This document shows positions 37,208 to 46,808 of a stretch of DNA of 64,000 nucleotides, in pieces (positions within the stretch are counted from its first letter, which is position 1; each line of letters opens with the position of its first letter). The position numbers and the translations under genes were made by a program. The notes beneath the pieces were generated by a model. It worked only from the letters and a program-made list of their open reading frames with translations, had not been told where the DNA came from and ran no database searches. The DNA comes from Pseudomonas sp. VD-NE ins (GTDB taxonomy: Bacteria; Pseudomonadota; Gammaproteobacteria; Pseudomonadales; Pseudomonadaceae): NCBI RefSeq assembly GCF_031882575.1, contig NZ_CP134772.1:5220501-5284500 (forward strand). Direction: 5' to 3'.

Positions 37208-37313
37208 TGTGGGAGCGACGGTGCGACGATTCGACCTGCTCGCGAATGCAGTGGATCAGCCAACTAATGAGTTGAATGACACTCCGCTTTCGCGAGCAGG
37301 CTCGCTCCCACAG
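37208..37313. repeat. Variant REP doublet with an inserted GGTGCGACGATTCGAC segment
   Basis: The right arm (CGAGCAGGCTCGCTCCCACA) is a normal family member. The left arm reads TGTGGGAGCGA, then CGGTGCGACGATTCGA, then CCTGCTCGCGAA: about 16 extra bases interrupt the usual GTGGGAGCGAGCCTGCTCGC unit. Confidence 0.7.
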
Positions 37314-37338
37314 TTTTGCCCGGCGTTTACAGATAGAT

Positions 37339-38433
37339 TTAATCGTCGCTGATGGTGATGTTCGGCATCGCTGGCGTCGCCGCTTCCTGCAACACGATCC
37401 GCGCGCCGACGTGGCGGGCCAGTTCCTGATAGACCATGGCAATCTGGCTGTCAGGCTCGGCGATCACCGTTGGCTTGCCGCCATCGGCCTGCTCGCGGAT
37501 CAGCATCGACAGCGGCAGCGAAGCCAGCAGCTCTACGCCGTATTGGGTCGCGAGTTTCTCACCACCGCCCTCACCGAACAGATGCTCGGCATGCCCGCAG
37601 TTCGAGCAGATGTGCACGGCCATGTTTTCCACCACGCCCAACACCGGAATGTTGACCTTGCGGAACATTTCCACGCCTTTGCGCGCGTCGAGCAATGCGA
37701 GATCCTGCGGAGTAGTGACGATCACCGCGCCGGCCACCGGGACTTTCTGCGCCAGGGTCAGCTGGATATCGCCAGTGCCTGGCGGCATGTCGATCACCAG
37801 ATAATCGAGATCGCCCCACGCGGTTTGCGTGACCAGTTGCAGCAAGGCGCCCGAGACCATCGGCCCGCGCCAGACCATCGGCGTGTTGTCGTCGGTCAGG
37901 AACGCCATCGACATGACTTCTACGCCGTGCGCCTTGAGCGGCACGAACCACTTCTGATCCTTGACCTCCGGGCGGGTGCGCTCGGGGATGCCGAACATGA
38001 TGCCTTGGCTCGGGCCGTAGATATCGGCGTCGAGAATACCGACCTTGGCGCCTTCGCGGGCCAGGGCCAGCGCGAGGTTGGCGGCGGTGGTCGACTTGCC
38101 CACACCGCCCTTGCCCGAAGCCACGGCGACCACGTTCTTGACGTTGGCCAGCCCCGGAATCTGCGCCTGCGCCTTGTGTGCGGCGATCACGGTGTTGATC
38201 TCGACTTTCGCCGCGGTCACGCCATCGAGGTTTTCGATGGCCAGTTGCAGCAGTTGCGCCCAGCCGCTCTTGAACAGACCGGCGGCGTAACCGATTTCCA
38301 GCTGCACGTTGACGCGATCACCGACGATCTCGATGTTCTTCACGCAACCGGCGCTGACCGGATCCTGGTTCAGGTAAGGGTCGGTGTATTGGCTGAGGAC
38401 GGCTTCCACCGCTGCGCGAGTGACGGCACTCAT
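37339..38433 (-). CDS. apbC: Iron-sulfur cluster carrier ATPase ApbC/Mrp
   Basis: 364 residues from ATG 38433 with GGAG six bases upstream. N-terminal MIP18/DUF59 domain (about 1-85), then the MinD/Mrp P-loop '[20 protein letters not shown]' with the deviant Walker A (GKGGVGKS), '[14 protein letters not shown]' and '[10 protein letters not shown]'. '[17 protein letters not shown]' supplies the CxxC for cluster binding. It holds and delivers Fe-S clusters. It is divergent from metG across about 155 bp, an arrangement conserved in gammaproteobacteria. Confidence 0.95.
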   Translation of the reverse strand: MSAVTRAAVEAVLSQYTDPYLNQDPVSAGCVKNIEIVGDRVNVQLEIGYAAGLFKSGWAQLLQLAIENLDGVTAAKVEINTVIAAHKAQAQIPGLANVKNVVAVASGKGGVGKSTTAANLALALAREGAKVGILDADIYGPSQGIMFGIPERTRPEVKDQKWFVPLKAHGVEVMSMAFLTDDNTPMVWRGPMVSGALLQLVTQTAWGDLDYLVIDMPPGTGDIQLTLAQKVPVAGAVIVTTPQDLALLDARKGVEMFRKVNIPVLGVVENMAVHICSNCGHAEHLFGEGGGEKLATQYGVELLASLPLSMLIREQADGGKPTVIAEPDSQIAMVYQELARHVGARIVLQEAATPAMPNITISDD

Positions 38434-38588
38434 GGGCAACTCCGATAACAAGACTGGGAAAAGATGGCGGGTATCCTACCCCTTCTATCCTCCGGACGGC
38501 ATGCCTGGCAACGATTTGCAGGGGTGAAATATCTTGCCCGGCGCTTTATAGTGGCCGACCTCCGTTTCATCAAGTAGCGAAGCCCCAC

Positions 38589-40640
38589 ATGTCCGAACCA
38601 CGCAAGATCCTCGTCACCAGCGCCCTGCCCTACGCCAACGGTTCGATTCACCTTGGCCATATGCTGGAATATATCCAGACCGATATGTGGGTGCGCTTCC
38701 AGAAGCATCGCGGCAATCAATGCATTTACGTCTGCGCCGACGACGCCCACGGTTCGGCGATCATGCTGCGCGCGGAAAAGGAAGGCATCACCCCGGAACA
38801 ACTGATCGCCAATGTGCAGGCTGAACACAGCGCCGACTTTGCCGAGTTCCTGGTCGATTTCGACAACTTCCACTCCACTCACGCCGAAGAAAACCGTGAG
38901 CTGTCGAGCCATATCTACATCAAGCTGCGTGACGCCGGGCACATCGCCCAACGTTCGATCACCCAGTATTTCGACCCGGAAAAGAAAATGTTCCTGGCCG
39001 ACCGCTTCATCAAGGGCACCTGCCCGAAATGTGGCACTGAAGACCAGTACGGCGACAACTGCGAAAAATGCGGCGCGACCTACGCACCGACTGACCTGAA
39101 GGATCCGAAGTCGGCCATCTCTGGCGCCACCCCGGTGCTCAAGGATTCCCAGCACTTCTTCTTCAAGCTGCCAGACTTCCAGCAAATGCTGCAAACCTGG
39201 ACCCGCAGCGGCACCCTTCAGGATGCCGTCGCCAACAAGATCGCCGAATGGCTGGACGCCGGCCTGCAACAGTGGGACATCTCCCGCGATGCGCCGTACT
39301 TCGGTTTCGAGATTCCGGGCGAGCCGGGCAAGTATTTCTACGTGTGGCTGGACGCGCCGATCGGATACATGGCCAGCTTCAAGAACCTTTGCGATCGCAC
39401 GCCGGATCTGGATTTCGACGCGTTTTGGGCCAAGGATTCCACCGCCGAGCTGTACCACTTCATCGGCAAGGACATCGTCAACTTCCACGCGCTGTTCTGG
39501 CCAGCGATGCTCGAAGGCGCGGGCTACCGCAAGCCGACCGGCATCAATGTGCACGGCTACCTGACCGTCAACGGCCAGAAGATGTCGAAATCGCGCGGCA
39601 CCTTCATCAAGGCCCGCACCTATCTCGATCACCTGTCGCCTGAATACCTGCGCTACTACTACGCGGCCAAACTGGGCCGTGGCGTCGATGACCTCGATCT
39701 GAACCTCGAAGACTTCGTGCAGAAGGTCAACTCCGACCTGGTCGGCAAAGTGGTCAACATCGCCAGCCGTTGCGCCGGTTTCATTCAGAAAGGCAACGCT
39801 GGCCTGCTGGTCGGCACCAATGCCGCGCCAGAACTGACCGAGGCGTTCCTCGCTGCCGCGCCAAGCATTGCCGACGCCTACGAGGCCCGCGATTTCGCCC
39901 GCGCCATGCGTGAAACCATGGCCTTGGCCGACCGCGCCAACGCCTGGATCGCCGACAAGGCGCCGTGGTCGTTGAACAAGCAGGAAGGCAAGCAGGATGA
40001 AGTCCAGGCGATCTGCGCCACCGCCATCAACCTGTTCCGCCAATTGGTGATCTTCCTCAAACCGGTACTACCGCTGCTGGCCGCCGATGCCGAGGCGTTC
40101 CTCAATGTCGCCCCGCTGACCTGGAACGACCACACCACACTGCTGGCCAACCACCAGTTGAACGAATTCAAGCCGTTGATGACCCGCATCGACCCGGTGA
40201 AAGTACAAGCCATGTCCGACGCCTCGAAAGAAGACCTGACCGCCAGCCAGACCGACACCGGCGCCGCCGCCCCTGCGGGCAATGGCGAACTGGCCAAGGA
40301 CCCGCTGTCACCGGAAATCGACTTCGATGCCTTTGCCGCGATCGACCTGCGCGTCGCATTGATCGTCAAGGCCGAACACGTGGAGGGTGCCGACAAGCTG
40401 CTGCGCCTGACACTGGATATCGGTGACGAGCAACGCAACGTGTTCTCGGGCATCAAGAGCGCTTACCCGGATCCGTCCAAGCTCGATGGTCGCCTGACGA
40501 TGATGATCGCCAACCTCAAGCCACGGAAAATGAAGTTCGGTATCTCCGAAGGCATGGTGATGGCAGCCGGCCCTGGCGGTGAAGAGATCTACCTGCTGAG
40601 CCCGGACAGCGGCGCCAAGCCGGGTCAACGCATCAAGTAA
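38589..40640 (+). CDS. metG: Methionyl-tRNA synthetase
   Basis: 683 residues. Class I signatures: '[14 protein letters not shown]' (HIGH variant HLGH, about residue 20) and '[11 protein letters not shown]' (KMSKS, about 335). Zinc knuckles '[17 protein letters not shown]' (about 145-165) place it in the MetG1 group. A C-terminal tRNA-binding domain of the Arc1p/EMAP type ('[20 protein letters not shown]', about 575-683) supports dimerisation. It charges tRNA(Met). Confidence 0.99.
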   Translation: MSEPRKILVTSALPYANGSIHLGHMLEYIQTDMWVRFQKHRGNQCIYVCADDAHGSAIMLRAEKEGITPEQLIANVQAEHSADFAEFLVDFDNFHSTHAEENRELSSHIYIKLRDAGHIAQRSITQYFDPEKKMFLADRFIKGTCPKCGTEDQYGDNCEKCGATYAPTDLKDPKSAISGATPVLKDSQHFFFKLPDFQQMLQTWTRSGTLQDAVANKIAEWLDAGLQQWDISRDAPYFGFEIPGEPGKYFYVWLDAPIGYMASFKNLCDRTPDLDFDAFWAKDSTAELYHFIGKDIVNFHALFWPAMLEGAGYRKPTGINVHGYLTVNGQKMSKSRGTFIKARTYLDHLSPEYLRYYYAAKLGRGVDDLDLNLEDFVQKVNSDLVGKVVNIASRCAGFIQKGNAGLLVGTNAAPELTEAFLAAAPSIADAYEARDFARAMRETMALADRANAWIADKAPWSLNKQEGKQDEVQAICATAINLFRQLVIFLKPVLPLLAADAEAFLNVAPLTWNDHTTLLANHQLNEFKPLMTRIDPVKVQAMSDASKEDLTASQTDTGAAAPAGNGELAKDPLSPEIDFDAFAAIDLRVALIVKAEHVEGADKLLRLTLDIGDEQRNVFSGIKSAYPDPSKLDGRLTMMIANLKPRKMKFGISEGMVMAAGPGGEEIYLLSPDSGAKPGQRIK

Positions 40641-40657
40641 GGTCCTGCAATAAATCG

Positions 40658-40694
40658 ATCCCACCGGCGTGCCCTGCATGCCGGTGGGATTTTT
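40658..40694 (+). terminator. metG terminator
   Basis: ATCCCACCGGC, an 11-base loop, GCCGGTGGGAT followed by TTTT, 17 bases after the metG stop. Confidence 0.9.
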
Positions 40695-40771
40695 CATATC
40701 TGGCCCACCCAACGGGGCTGCCGGATAATGCCTAACCTTATGAGACATTCGCCCGTTGCCCCGGCAGAACC

Positions 40772-41341
40772 ATGACCGAACTCGTGCTTACGCTGATCAG
40801 TGCCGCCCTGCTCAACAACTTCGTGTTGCACTGGCCGCTGGGCGTCGATCCGCTGCTGGCCGGCAGTCGCCGTCAGGTGCATGCGTTGGGGCTGGCGACG
40901 TTATGCCTGATGCTGGTTGTCGGTGTATTCAGTTACGTCATCTGGCATTGGCTACTGATGCCGCTTCAACTGGAAGCGCTACGGTTGTTCGTATTTCTGC
41001 CGATGAGCGTTTTGCTGATCGCGCCGCTGCTGAAGCAGTTGGCACGCTGGTTGCCGAATCTACCCTTCGAAGGTCTATGGCCATTGCTGCTGGGCAATGC
41101 CGGTGTACTGGGGCTGGCGCTGACCAACGCGCAAAACGATCAAGGCCTACCGCAGGCGATAGCGCTGAGCCTCGGTGCCGGGTTGGGTTTCTGGTTGGTA
41201 CTGAGCCTGTTCCAGGATTTGCGTGAACGTACGGCCGACAACGATATTCCCCTGCCCTTTCGTGGCTTGCCGATCGATTTGATCAGCGCCGGACTGATCG
41301 CAGTGATTTTTCTCGGATTCAGTGGACTGATCAAAACATGA
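40772..41341 (+). CDS. rnfA: Electron transport complex subunit RnfA/RsxA
   Basis: 189 residues, six membrane helices, related to NqrE. It begins [20 protein letters not shown]; 'NNFVL' is the conserved half of the family's symmetry-related membrane cysteine/cluster motif, but the usual Cys in 'LxxNCA' of the middle of the protein reads '[11 protein letters not shown]', so the second half-motif is altered. First gene of the six-gene overlapping operon; its stop overlaps the rnfB start (ATGA). Confidence 0.82.
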   Translation: MTELVLTLISAALLNNFVLHWPLGVDPLLAGSRRQVHALGLATLCLMLVVGVFSYVIWHWLLMPLQLEALRLFVFLPMSVLLIAPLLKQLARWLPNLPFEGLWPLLLGNAGVLGLALTNAQNDQGLPQAIALSLGAGLGFWLVLSLFQDLRERTADNDIPLPFRGLPIDLISAGLIAVIFLGFSGLIKT

Positions 41342-42546
41342 GTCTGATTCAACGCATCGACGCCCTCCTGCCGCAGACCCAGTGCGGCAAGTGCGGCCAC
41401 CCCGGATGCAAACCGTATGCACAAGGCATCGCCGAGGGCGAGCCGATCAACAAGTGTCCGCCGGGCGGTGACGAAACCATCGCCGCGCTGGCTGAACTGT
41501 TGAAAGTGCCGGTGCTGGAGCTGGATATCAGCCGCGGTTCGGCACCGCCGCAAGTGGCGTTCATCCGTGAAGCCGAATGCATTGGCTGCACCAAGTGCAT
41601 TCAGGCCTGCCCGATCGACGCGATTGTCGGTGCGGCGAAACTGATGCACACCGTCATCATCGACGAATGCACCGGTTGCGATTTGTGTGTCGCACCGTGT
41701 CCGGTGGACTGCATCGAAATGCACCCACTGCCGCCGAGCACATTGCCGGTCGTCGGCGGCCTCGCATTCAGTCTCGAAGAGCAACGCGCACGCGCGGCCA
41801 AACGCGATCACGCGCGTCAACGTTTCGAGCGCCGAAACGAGCGCTTGCAACGCGAAGAACAACAGAAACAGGCTGAACGTGAAGCCCGGGCGAAACGGGC
41901 GGCGCAACCTGAAGTGACCGCCACCGATCCTGTGCAGGCGGCGCTGGAACGGGTGCGTGCGCAGAAAGCGGCGACCGCAGACGCGGCACTGAAGAAAGCC
42001 AAGATCGATGTGGCGATGAGCCGTGCACAATTGCATAAATCATTGAAAGCCTTCGGCCATCCACCGACCTTCGAGCAGCAGACGCAACTGATCGTATTGC
42101 AGCAGCAGTTCGAAGCGGCTGAACAGGCGTTGGCAAAGCTCGATAGCAGCCCGGCGCCAGCACCCATCGTGCCCGCCCCCGCCAAAGACACCGATCTGAA
42201 ACGGGCAAAGATCCAGTTGGCCATGCGCCGCGCCGAACTGAAAAAAGCCCAGACCGCCGAAGCGGCGCCCGAGCAGATCGCAACGCTGGAACAGGCATTG
42301 CGCGATGCCGAACAGGCCCTGCACGCCGCCGAAGCCACCAGCGATCAGCCGTTACCTGACTTGGTGCGCGTCGAAAAACGCCCGATCGACAGCCAGCTTC
42401 GCCAGTTGAAAACCGAATTGGCCTACGCCCGCGCGGACCTCAATAAACTCGAACGGCGCGCCGACACGCCCACTGAAACCCTCGCCAAGGCCCGCGCCCG
42501 CCTGCAAGACGCCGAGCGCCAGGTGCAAGATCATGTCGCCCCTTGA
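41338..42546 (+). CDS. rnfB: RnfB-like ferredoxin subunit, no membrane anchor, long coiled-coil repeat tail
   Basis: 402 residues, about twice the usual RnfB (near 190). Residues 1-130: the Fe-S motif 'CGKCGHPGC' (Cys16, 19, 24 with Cys40) and two 4Fe-4S sites '[12 protein letters not shown]' and '[12 protein letters not shown]' at about 81 and 111. The normal N-terminal membrane helix is missing; the protein starts directly at the motif. Residues about 140-402 are charged helix with three repeats of about 50 residues ('[17 protein letters not shown]', '[17 protein letters not shown]', '[14 protein letters not shown]'). These resemble the repeat tail of RnfC. The start overlaps rnfA and the end overlaps rnfD. 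Confidence 0.88.
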   Translation: MSLIQRIDALLPQTQCGKCGHPGCKPYAQGIAEGEPINKCPPGGDETIAALAELLKVPVLELDISRGSAPPQVAFIREAECIGCTKCIQACPIDAIVGAAKLMHTVIIDECTGCDLCVAPCPVDCIEMHPLPPSTLPVVGGLAFSLEEQRARAAKRDHARQRFERRNERLQREEQQKQAEREARAKRAAQPEVTATDPVQAALERVRAQKAATADAALKKAKIDVAMSRAQLHKSLKAFGHPPTFEQQTQLIVLQQQFEAAEQALAKLDSSPAPAPIVPAPAKDTDLKRAKIQLAMRRAELKKAQTAEAAPEQIATLEQALRDAEQALHAAEATSDQPLPDLVRVEKRPIDSQLRQLKTELAYARADLNKLERRADTPTETLAKARARLQDAERQVQDHVAP

Positions 42547-43516
42547 AACACCGGACAATCGCCTGCAACAGGCGATGAAACTGGTGCTGCTCGCCGCCTT
42601 GCCGGGGCTGCTGACACTGTTCTGGTTGTACGGCTGGGGCGTGTTGATCAATCTGCTACTGGCGATCGTTACCGCGCTGATGGTCGAAGCCAGCGTCCTC
42701 CGCCTGCGTCGACAGCCACTGCGACCAACGCTGAGCGATGGCAGTGCGCTGGTCAGCGCGACTTTGCTGGCCGCCGCCCTGCCACCTTATTGCCCGTGGT
42801 GGCTGACGGTGACGGCGATCGCTTCGGGACTGTTGTTCGGCAAACATGTATACGGCGGCGTCGGTAGAAATCCGTTCAACCCGGCGATGCTCGGGTTTGC
42901 CTTGGCCATGGTGATGTTCCCGCAACCAATGACCCATTGGCCGGCCCATGGCCTGGATCTGTCGGCAACGTTTCAACAGGTCTTCGGCGCAGGCCAGCCG
43001 CCGGACGCCTGGGCACAGGCCACGGTGCTGGACAGCCTGCGTATCAACAAAAGCCTGACCATGGACGAATTGTTCGCCAGCAATCCGGCCTTCGGTCGTT
43101 TTGGCGGGCACGGTGTGGAATGGGCCAATCTGGCATTTCTTGTCGGCGGGTTATTTTTACTGCAACGCCGCGTCTTCGCTTGGCATGCACCGGTGGGCAT
43201 GCTCGCCAGTCTGTTTGTCATCAGCCTGCTGTGCTGGAAGGGTTCCGGGTCGGACTCGCATGGGTCACCGCTGTTTCACCTGCTCAGTGGCGCGACGATG
43301 CTCGGCGCGTTTTTCATCATCACTGAACCGGTCTCTGGCGCTAAAAGCGCGTTTGCCCGTCTGTTGTTCGGCGTCGGCGTCGGGTTGCTGACTTATTTGA
43401 TTCGCACCTGGGGTGGGTATCCGGATGGCGTGGCGTTTGCGGTGCTGCTGATGAACCTTTGCGTGCCGGCGCTGGAGCGATTTACCGCAGGCCGTCAGGT
43501 TGAGGTGATGCCATGA
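42533..43516 (+). CDS. rnfD: Electron transport complex subunit RnfD
   Basis: 327 residues with about nine membrane helices, related to NqrB. The covalent FMN site is recognisable in '[20 protein letters not shown]' (about 263-282). '[20 protein letters not shown]' (about 106-125) is the other family block. Overlaps the rnfB end by 14 bp and the rnfG start by ATGA. Together with RnfG it forms the flavin electron path of the complex. Confidence 0.93.
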   Translation: MSPLETPDNRLQQAMKLVLLAALPGLLTLFWLYGWGVLINLLLAIVTALMVEASVLRLRRQPLRPTLSDGSALVSATLLAAALPPYCPWWLTVTAIASGLLFGKHVYGGVGRNPFNPAMLGFALAMVMFPQPMTHWPAHGLDLSATFQQVFGAGQPPDAWAQATVLDSLRINKSLTMDELFASNPAFGRFGGHGVEWANLAFLVGGLFLLQRRVFAWHAPVGMLASLFVISLLCWKGSGSDSHGSPLFHLLSGATMLGAFFIITEPVSGAKSAFARLLFGVGVGLLTYLIRTWGGYPDGVAFAVLLMNLCVPALERFTAGRQVEVMP

Positions 43517-44118
43517 ACCGCACGGGCAGCGCGCTGATTGTGTTGATGCTGGTGGTCATCGGCATCGGTGCGACCTACGTCTTACAGCGCATTAACGCAC
43601 CGCAGATTGCCGCCGAACAACGCTTGATCGAAAGCCGCAAATTGCTCGACCTGCTCCCGTTCGAGGCCTACGACAATCAACCGCTGGAACAGCCTTTGGC
43701 CTTGGCAGACACAGCCTTGAACCACAGCATCTTGACCGGCGGTTATCGCGCGACCCGAGATGGCCAGCCCGTAGCGATATTGCTGCGCAGTCAGACTCAG
43801 GGTTATGCCGGCGCCATCGAACTGTTGATCGCCATTGATGCCAACGGCAAATTGTCGGGTGTGAAGACTCTCCAACAGACCGAAACTCCAGCGCTGGGCG
43901 GGCATCTGGGCGACTGGCCAAATACCTGGCTACAGACATTCATCGGCAAATCGAGCAATGAGCCGAGCGATGCGGGCTGGGCGCTGAAAAAGGATCAGGG
44001 CCAATTTGATCAAATGGCCGGTGCGACCATCACTTCCCGCGCAGCCATCAGCGCGATCCATGATGCCCTGCGTTACTTCGATGAACATCGTGCGGCATTG
44101 TTGGGGAGCGGAACATGA
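43513..44118 (+). CDS. rnfG: Electron transport complex subunit RnfG
   Basis: 201 residues: one N-terminal membrane helix (about 7-25) and a periplasmic FMN-binding domain. The flavinylation site is 'AGATITSRAAISAI' (Thr about 177), fitting the S/A-G-A-T-x-T consensus. 'VKTLQQTETPALGGHLGDWP' is the conserved preceding loop. Flavin is expected to be attached by an ApbE enzyme, which is not in the window. Confidence 0.93.
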   Translation: MNRTGSALIVLMLVVIGIGATYVLQRINAPQIAAEQRLIESRKLLDLLPFEAYDNQPLEQPLALADTALNHSILTGGYRATRDGQPVAILLRSQTQGYAGAIELLIAIDANGKLSGVKTLQQTETPALGGHLGDWPNTWLQTFIGKSSNEPSDAGWALKKDQGQFDQMAGATITSRAAISAIHDALRYFDEHRAALLGSGT

Positions 44119-44696
44119 ACCGGTCGGCAACCCTCTCGAATGCTTTGATGCTGACACTGCTGCTTGGCACCAGTGACTCATTGGCCGGCGCACTGGTGAC
44201 ATTGTTGATGTTCGGCACTGTCGTGGGTCTCTATGGGCTGTGCATGCCTGCTTTAAGGTCTCGGCTCACGGGAACAAGCGCATTGCTGGCCAGCCTGCTG
44301 CTCGCCGCGACCTTCACCAGTTGCGCAGACCTTTTCGCGCAACGCTGGTTTCTGCCCTGGCAACAAACATTCGCCCTCTATACCAGCCTGATCGCCTTGC
44401 AATGCGTGGTGCTGGAGCACAATGGCTTCTGGCGTTCATTGCCGGCCGAGCGTTTCAAACTCTGCGGCACGTTCGGCGGATTGATGTTGCTGCTCGCCGG
44501 GCTGCGCGAACTCACCGGTCACGGTAGTCTCGGCCGGGGACTATCCGAAAACTGGCCAGGTCTTGTTGTATTTAGCGAAGGGTTGCACCTGATCACCTTG
44601 ATCCCCGGTGCTTTTATTTTGTTGGCGCTGCTGCTGGCGGCGCGTCAGGCGTTGATTCGCCCTAACTCGATATCCAAGGAAACGCATCGTCAATGA
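44115..44696 (+). CDS. rnfE: Electron transport complex subunit RnfE
   Basis: 193 residues, five or six membrane helices, NqrD-like. The protein is divergent: 'LSNALMLTLLLGTSDSLAGA' replaces the usual N-terminal segment with its Cys, while 'FTSCADLFAQRWFLPW' and 'LQCVVLEHNGFWRSLP' retain Cys positions in the centre. The Pfam-type family is the same as RnfA. The stop overlaps the nth start by ATGA. Confidence 0.85.
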   Translation: MNRSATLSNALMLTLLLGTSDSLAGALVTLLMFGTVVGLYGLCMPALRSRLTGTSALLASLLLAATFTSCADLFAQRWFLPWQQTFALYTSLIALQCVVLEHNGFWRSLPAERFKLCGTFGGLMLLLAGLRELTGHGSLGRGLSENWPGLVVFSEGLHLITLIPGAFILLALLLAARQALIRPNSISKETHRQ

Positions 44697-45331
44697 ATGC
44701 TGCAAAACGTCTGGAAATTTTCCGTCGCCTGCACGAAGACAATCCGGAACCGAAGACCGAACTGGCCTACTCCTCGCCGTTCGAGTTGTTGATCGCCGTG
44801 ATTCTTTCGGCGCAGTCGACTGACGTCGGCGTCAACAAAGCCACGGCGAAGCTGTTTCCGGTTGCCAATACACCGGCAGCGATCCACGCGCTGGGTATCG
44901 AAGGTCTATCCGAATACATCAAGACGATCGGTCTCTACAACAGCAAAGCCAAGAACGTCATCGAAACCTGCCGCTTGCTGGTCGAACGCCATGGCAGCGA
45001 GGTACCGCAAACCCGTGAAGAACTCGAAGCCCTGCCAGGCGTGGGCCGCAAGACCGCTAACGTTGTGCTCAACACGGCTTTCCGGCAACTGACCATGGCT
45101 GTCGACACCCATATCTTTCGGGTCAGCAACCGCACCGGCATTGCACCGGGCAAAAATGTGGTCGAAGTGGAAAAGAAGCTGATGAAGTTTGTTCCCAAGG
45201 AATTCCTGCTCGACTCTCATCACTGGCTTATTCTTCATGGCCGTTACGTGTGTCTGGCTCGCAAGCCACGCTGCGGCAGTTGCCGAATCGAGGATTTATG
45301 CGAATACAAGGACAAAACATCGGACGATTGA
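44693..45331 (+). CDS. nth: Endonuclease III (DNA glycosylase/AP lyase)
   Basis: 212 residues, near the E. coli length (211). Helix-hairpin-helix with the catalytic Lys: 'LPGVGRKTANVVLNTAF' (Lys about 121), catalytic Asp in 'MAVDTHIFRVSNR' (about 138), and a C-terminal 4Fe-4S loop C-x6-C-x2-C-x5-C in 'CLARKPRCGSCRIEDLC'. It removes oxidised pyrimidines. It is translationally coupled to rnfE, as in many gammaproteobacteria. Confidence 0.98.
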   Translation: MNAAKRLEIFRRLHEDNPEPKTELAYSSPFELLIAVILSAQSTDVGVNKATAKLFPVANTPAAIHALGIEGLSEYIKTIGLYNSKAKNVIETCRLLVERHGSEVPQTREELEALPGVGRKTANVVLNTAFRQLTMAVDTHIFRVSNRTGIAPGKNVVEVEKKLMKFVPKEFLLDSHHWLILHGRYVCLARKPRCGSCRIEDLCEYKDKTSDD

Positions 45332-45437
45332 CCCGCTATTGGAATAATTGATAAGTCGATTGAAAAAATCTTTTTTACCCGCCGCAGGAATGTCGATATA
45401 AGGAGCGCCAAAGGCATTCTTAGCCGGGAGTTAGCTG

Positions 45438-45614
45438 ATGAGTAGCGACAAAGAGCCACTGGATGTAGATGACGATATCACCGCAGAAACGGATGACGCC
45501 GAACCTGTGGCCGAAGTCGCCAAGACAAATCTCAGCAAGCGCCGTACGATCGATAACCTGCTTGAGGAGCGCCGACTGCAAAGGCAATTGGCCGAATACG
45601 ATTTTGATGACTGA
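45438..45614 (+). CDS. PA3496-family small acidic protein
   Basis: 58 residues from ATG 45438 with GGGAG upstream; ends TGA 45612-45614. First half very acidic (MSSDKEPLDVDDDITAETDD), second half basic helix ('NLSKRRTIDNLLEERRLQRQ') ending 'LAEYDFDD'. This matches the PA3496 family (putative envelope-integrity protein) that follows nth in Pseudomonas. A strong terminator follows. Too short to have been caught by a length cutoff. Confidence 0.8.
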   Translation: MSSDKEPLDVDDDITAETDDAEPVAEVAKTNLSKRRTIDNLLEERRLQRQLAEYDFDD

Positions 45615-45620
45615 CATTTG

Positions 45621-45645
45621 AAAGCCTCCCGAACCGGAGGCTTTT
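45621..45645 (+). terminator. Terminator after the PA3496-family gene
   Basis: AAAGCCTCC CGAACC GGAGGCTTTT, right after the stop codon. Confidence 0.85.
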
Positions 45646-45703
45646 CATTTTCTGCGGCTAGCTGAACTCGATCGGCCCATGACCCTGTCAGCTATCGATG
45701 CAT

Positions 45704-46330
45704 TCAAACCAGACCGTTACGCTGCGCCAACTCGATCAGATCCACCAGGGAGCGCGCATTGAGTTTCAACAACAGGCGCGTCTTATAGGTGCTCACGGTT
45801 TTGTTACTCAAAAACATGCCATCGGCAATTTCCTTGTTGGTCTTGCCCCGGGCCAACTGCTGCAACACCATCATCTCACGCCCCGACAGACGATCGACCA
45901 TGTCGGCTTCACTGGCATTGCCCAGGCTGGTACGAACGGTATGCAAGGCCTGATTGGGGAAATAACTGTAGCCTGACAGTACCGCTTTGATCGCACTGAG
46001 CAACTCGGTCAGGTCCTGCTGTTTACAGACATAACCGGCCGCCCCCGACTGCATGCAACGCATTGAAAAGTGCCCGGGCGCCTGGGAAGTCAGCACCAGT
46101 ACTTTAATAGGCATGGCCGTCGAGGTCAGGCGCGCGATAACTTCCAGGCCATCAAGTTTGGGGATTCCAATATCCAGAATAACAATATCCGGCATCTGTT
46201 CTCGAGCAAGTTGTAAAGCATCCACACCGTTATCAGTTTCTGCGATGACTTCGTAGCCATGACGTTCCATCAGCATACGTACCGCAAGACGAATGACAGG
46301 GTGATCATCCACGATCAGCACTTTATTCAT
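45704..46330 (-). CDS. NarL/FixJ-family response regulator (BvgA-like)
   Basis: 208 residues from ATG 46330 (MNKVLIVDDHPVIRLAVRML); the longer frame upstream lacks receiver homology. Phosphoacceptor Asp in 'PDIVILDIGIPKLDG' (about 53), Thr-to-Ser in 'VLVLTSQ', and Lys in 'GYVCKQQ'. LuxR-type HTH at the end: 'LSGREMMVLQQLARGKTNKE' and 'MFLSNKTVSTYKTRLLLKLN'. No histidine kinase gene is adjacent, so it is an orphan regulator here; targets unknown. Confidence 0.9.
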   Translation of the reverse strand: MNKVLIVDDHPVIRLAVRMLMERHGYEVIAETDNGVDALQLAREQMPDIVILDIGIPKLDGLEVIARLTSTAMPIKVLVLTSQAPGHFSMRCMQSGAAGYVCKQQDLTELLSAIKAVLSGYSYFPNQALHTVRTSLGNASEADMVDRLSGREMMVLQQLARGKTNKEIADGMFLSNKTVSTYKTRLLLKLNARSLVDLIELAQRNGLV

Positions 46331-46808
46331 GGGCAAGTCCAGTTTCGCTGTTCGAATTTTTAGAACCCGCACAATAGCCCAGCCGCTTGCTCTATGGCAT
46401 GCCAGGGTTAACACGCACTTGCATCGAGAGACATACCCTACAGCCATTGCGGATTAATCCTACAAAAAACCTCTCCCCCTCTAAACATCCGACGCTATTT
46501 TCGCCTTGGACCAAGTCAACTTGTCTCTTTTCAACTTGTTACAGACTACGACTGACAGCGCAAAAATCATGACTGCCGCTGAGGCTCATCACGTCTGATC
46601 GATGCCTCCCCCCTTCAAATTCCGCACTCCCGACAAGATTTATTAAGACTGGAAACACCCGGCAATACCCACCTCGACAACTTCATACTCACAAACAACC
46701 CATAAACACTTGAAACAAGATATTTATACTTAATCAAATACTTTTGCTATAAATTTAAACCTCCAAAACCCAACCAAGAGCAACTCAACCCACACGAACC
46801 TGACAACA
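46331..46808. other. AT-rich intergenic region upstream of an orphan gene
   Basis: 478 bp with no convincing gene. From about 46600 the AT content rises sharply (TTTATACTTAATCAAATAC, TATAAATTTAAACC near 46720-46770), unlike the rest of the window. It may hold promoters for both divergent genes. No repeats or tRNA remnants are visible. Confidence 0.6.

Noticed and set aside
40772..44696. Possible hidden or frameshifted rnfC
   Set aside because: All genes overlap directly and no other frame here gives RnfC motifs (FMN/NADH site, CxxCxxC ferredoxin pair outside rnfB).
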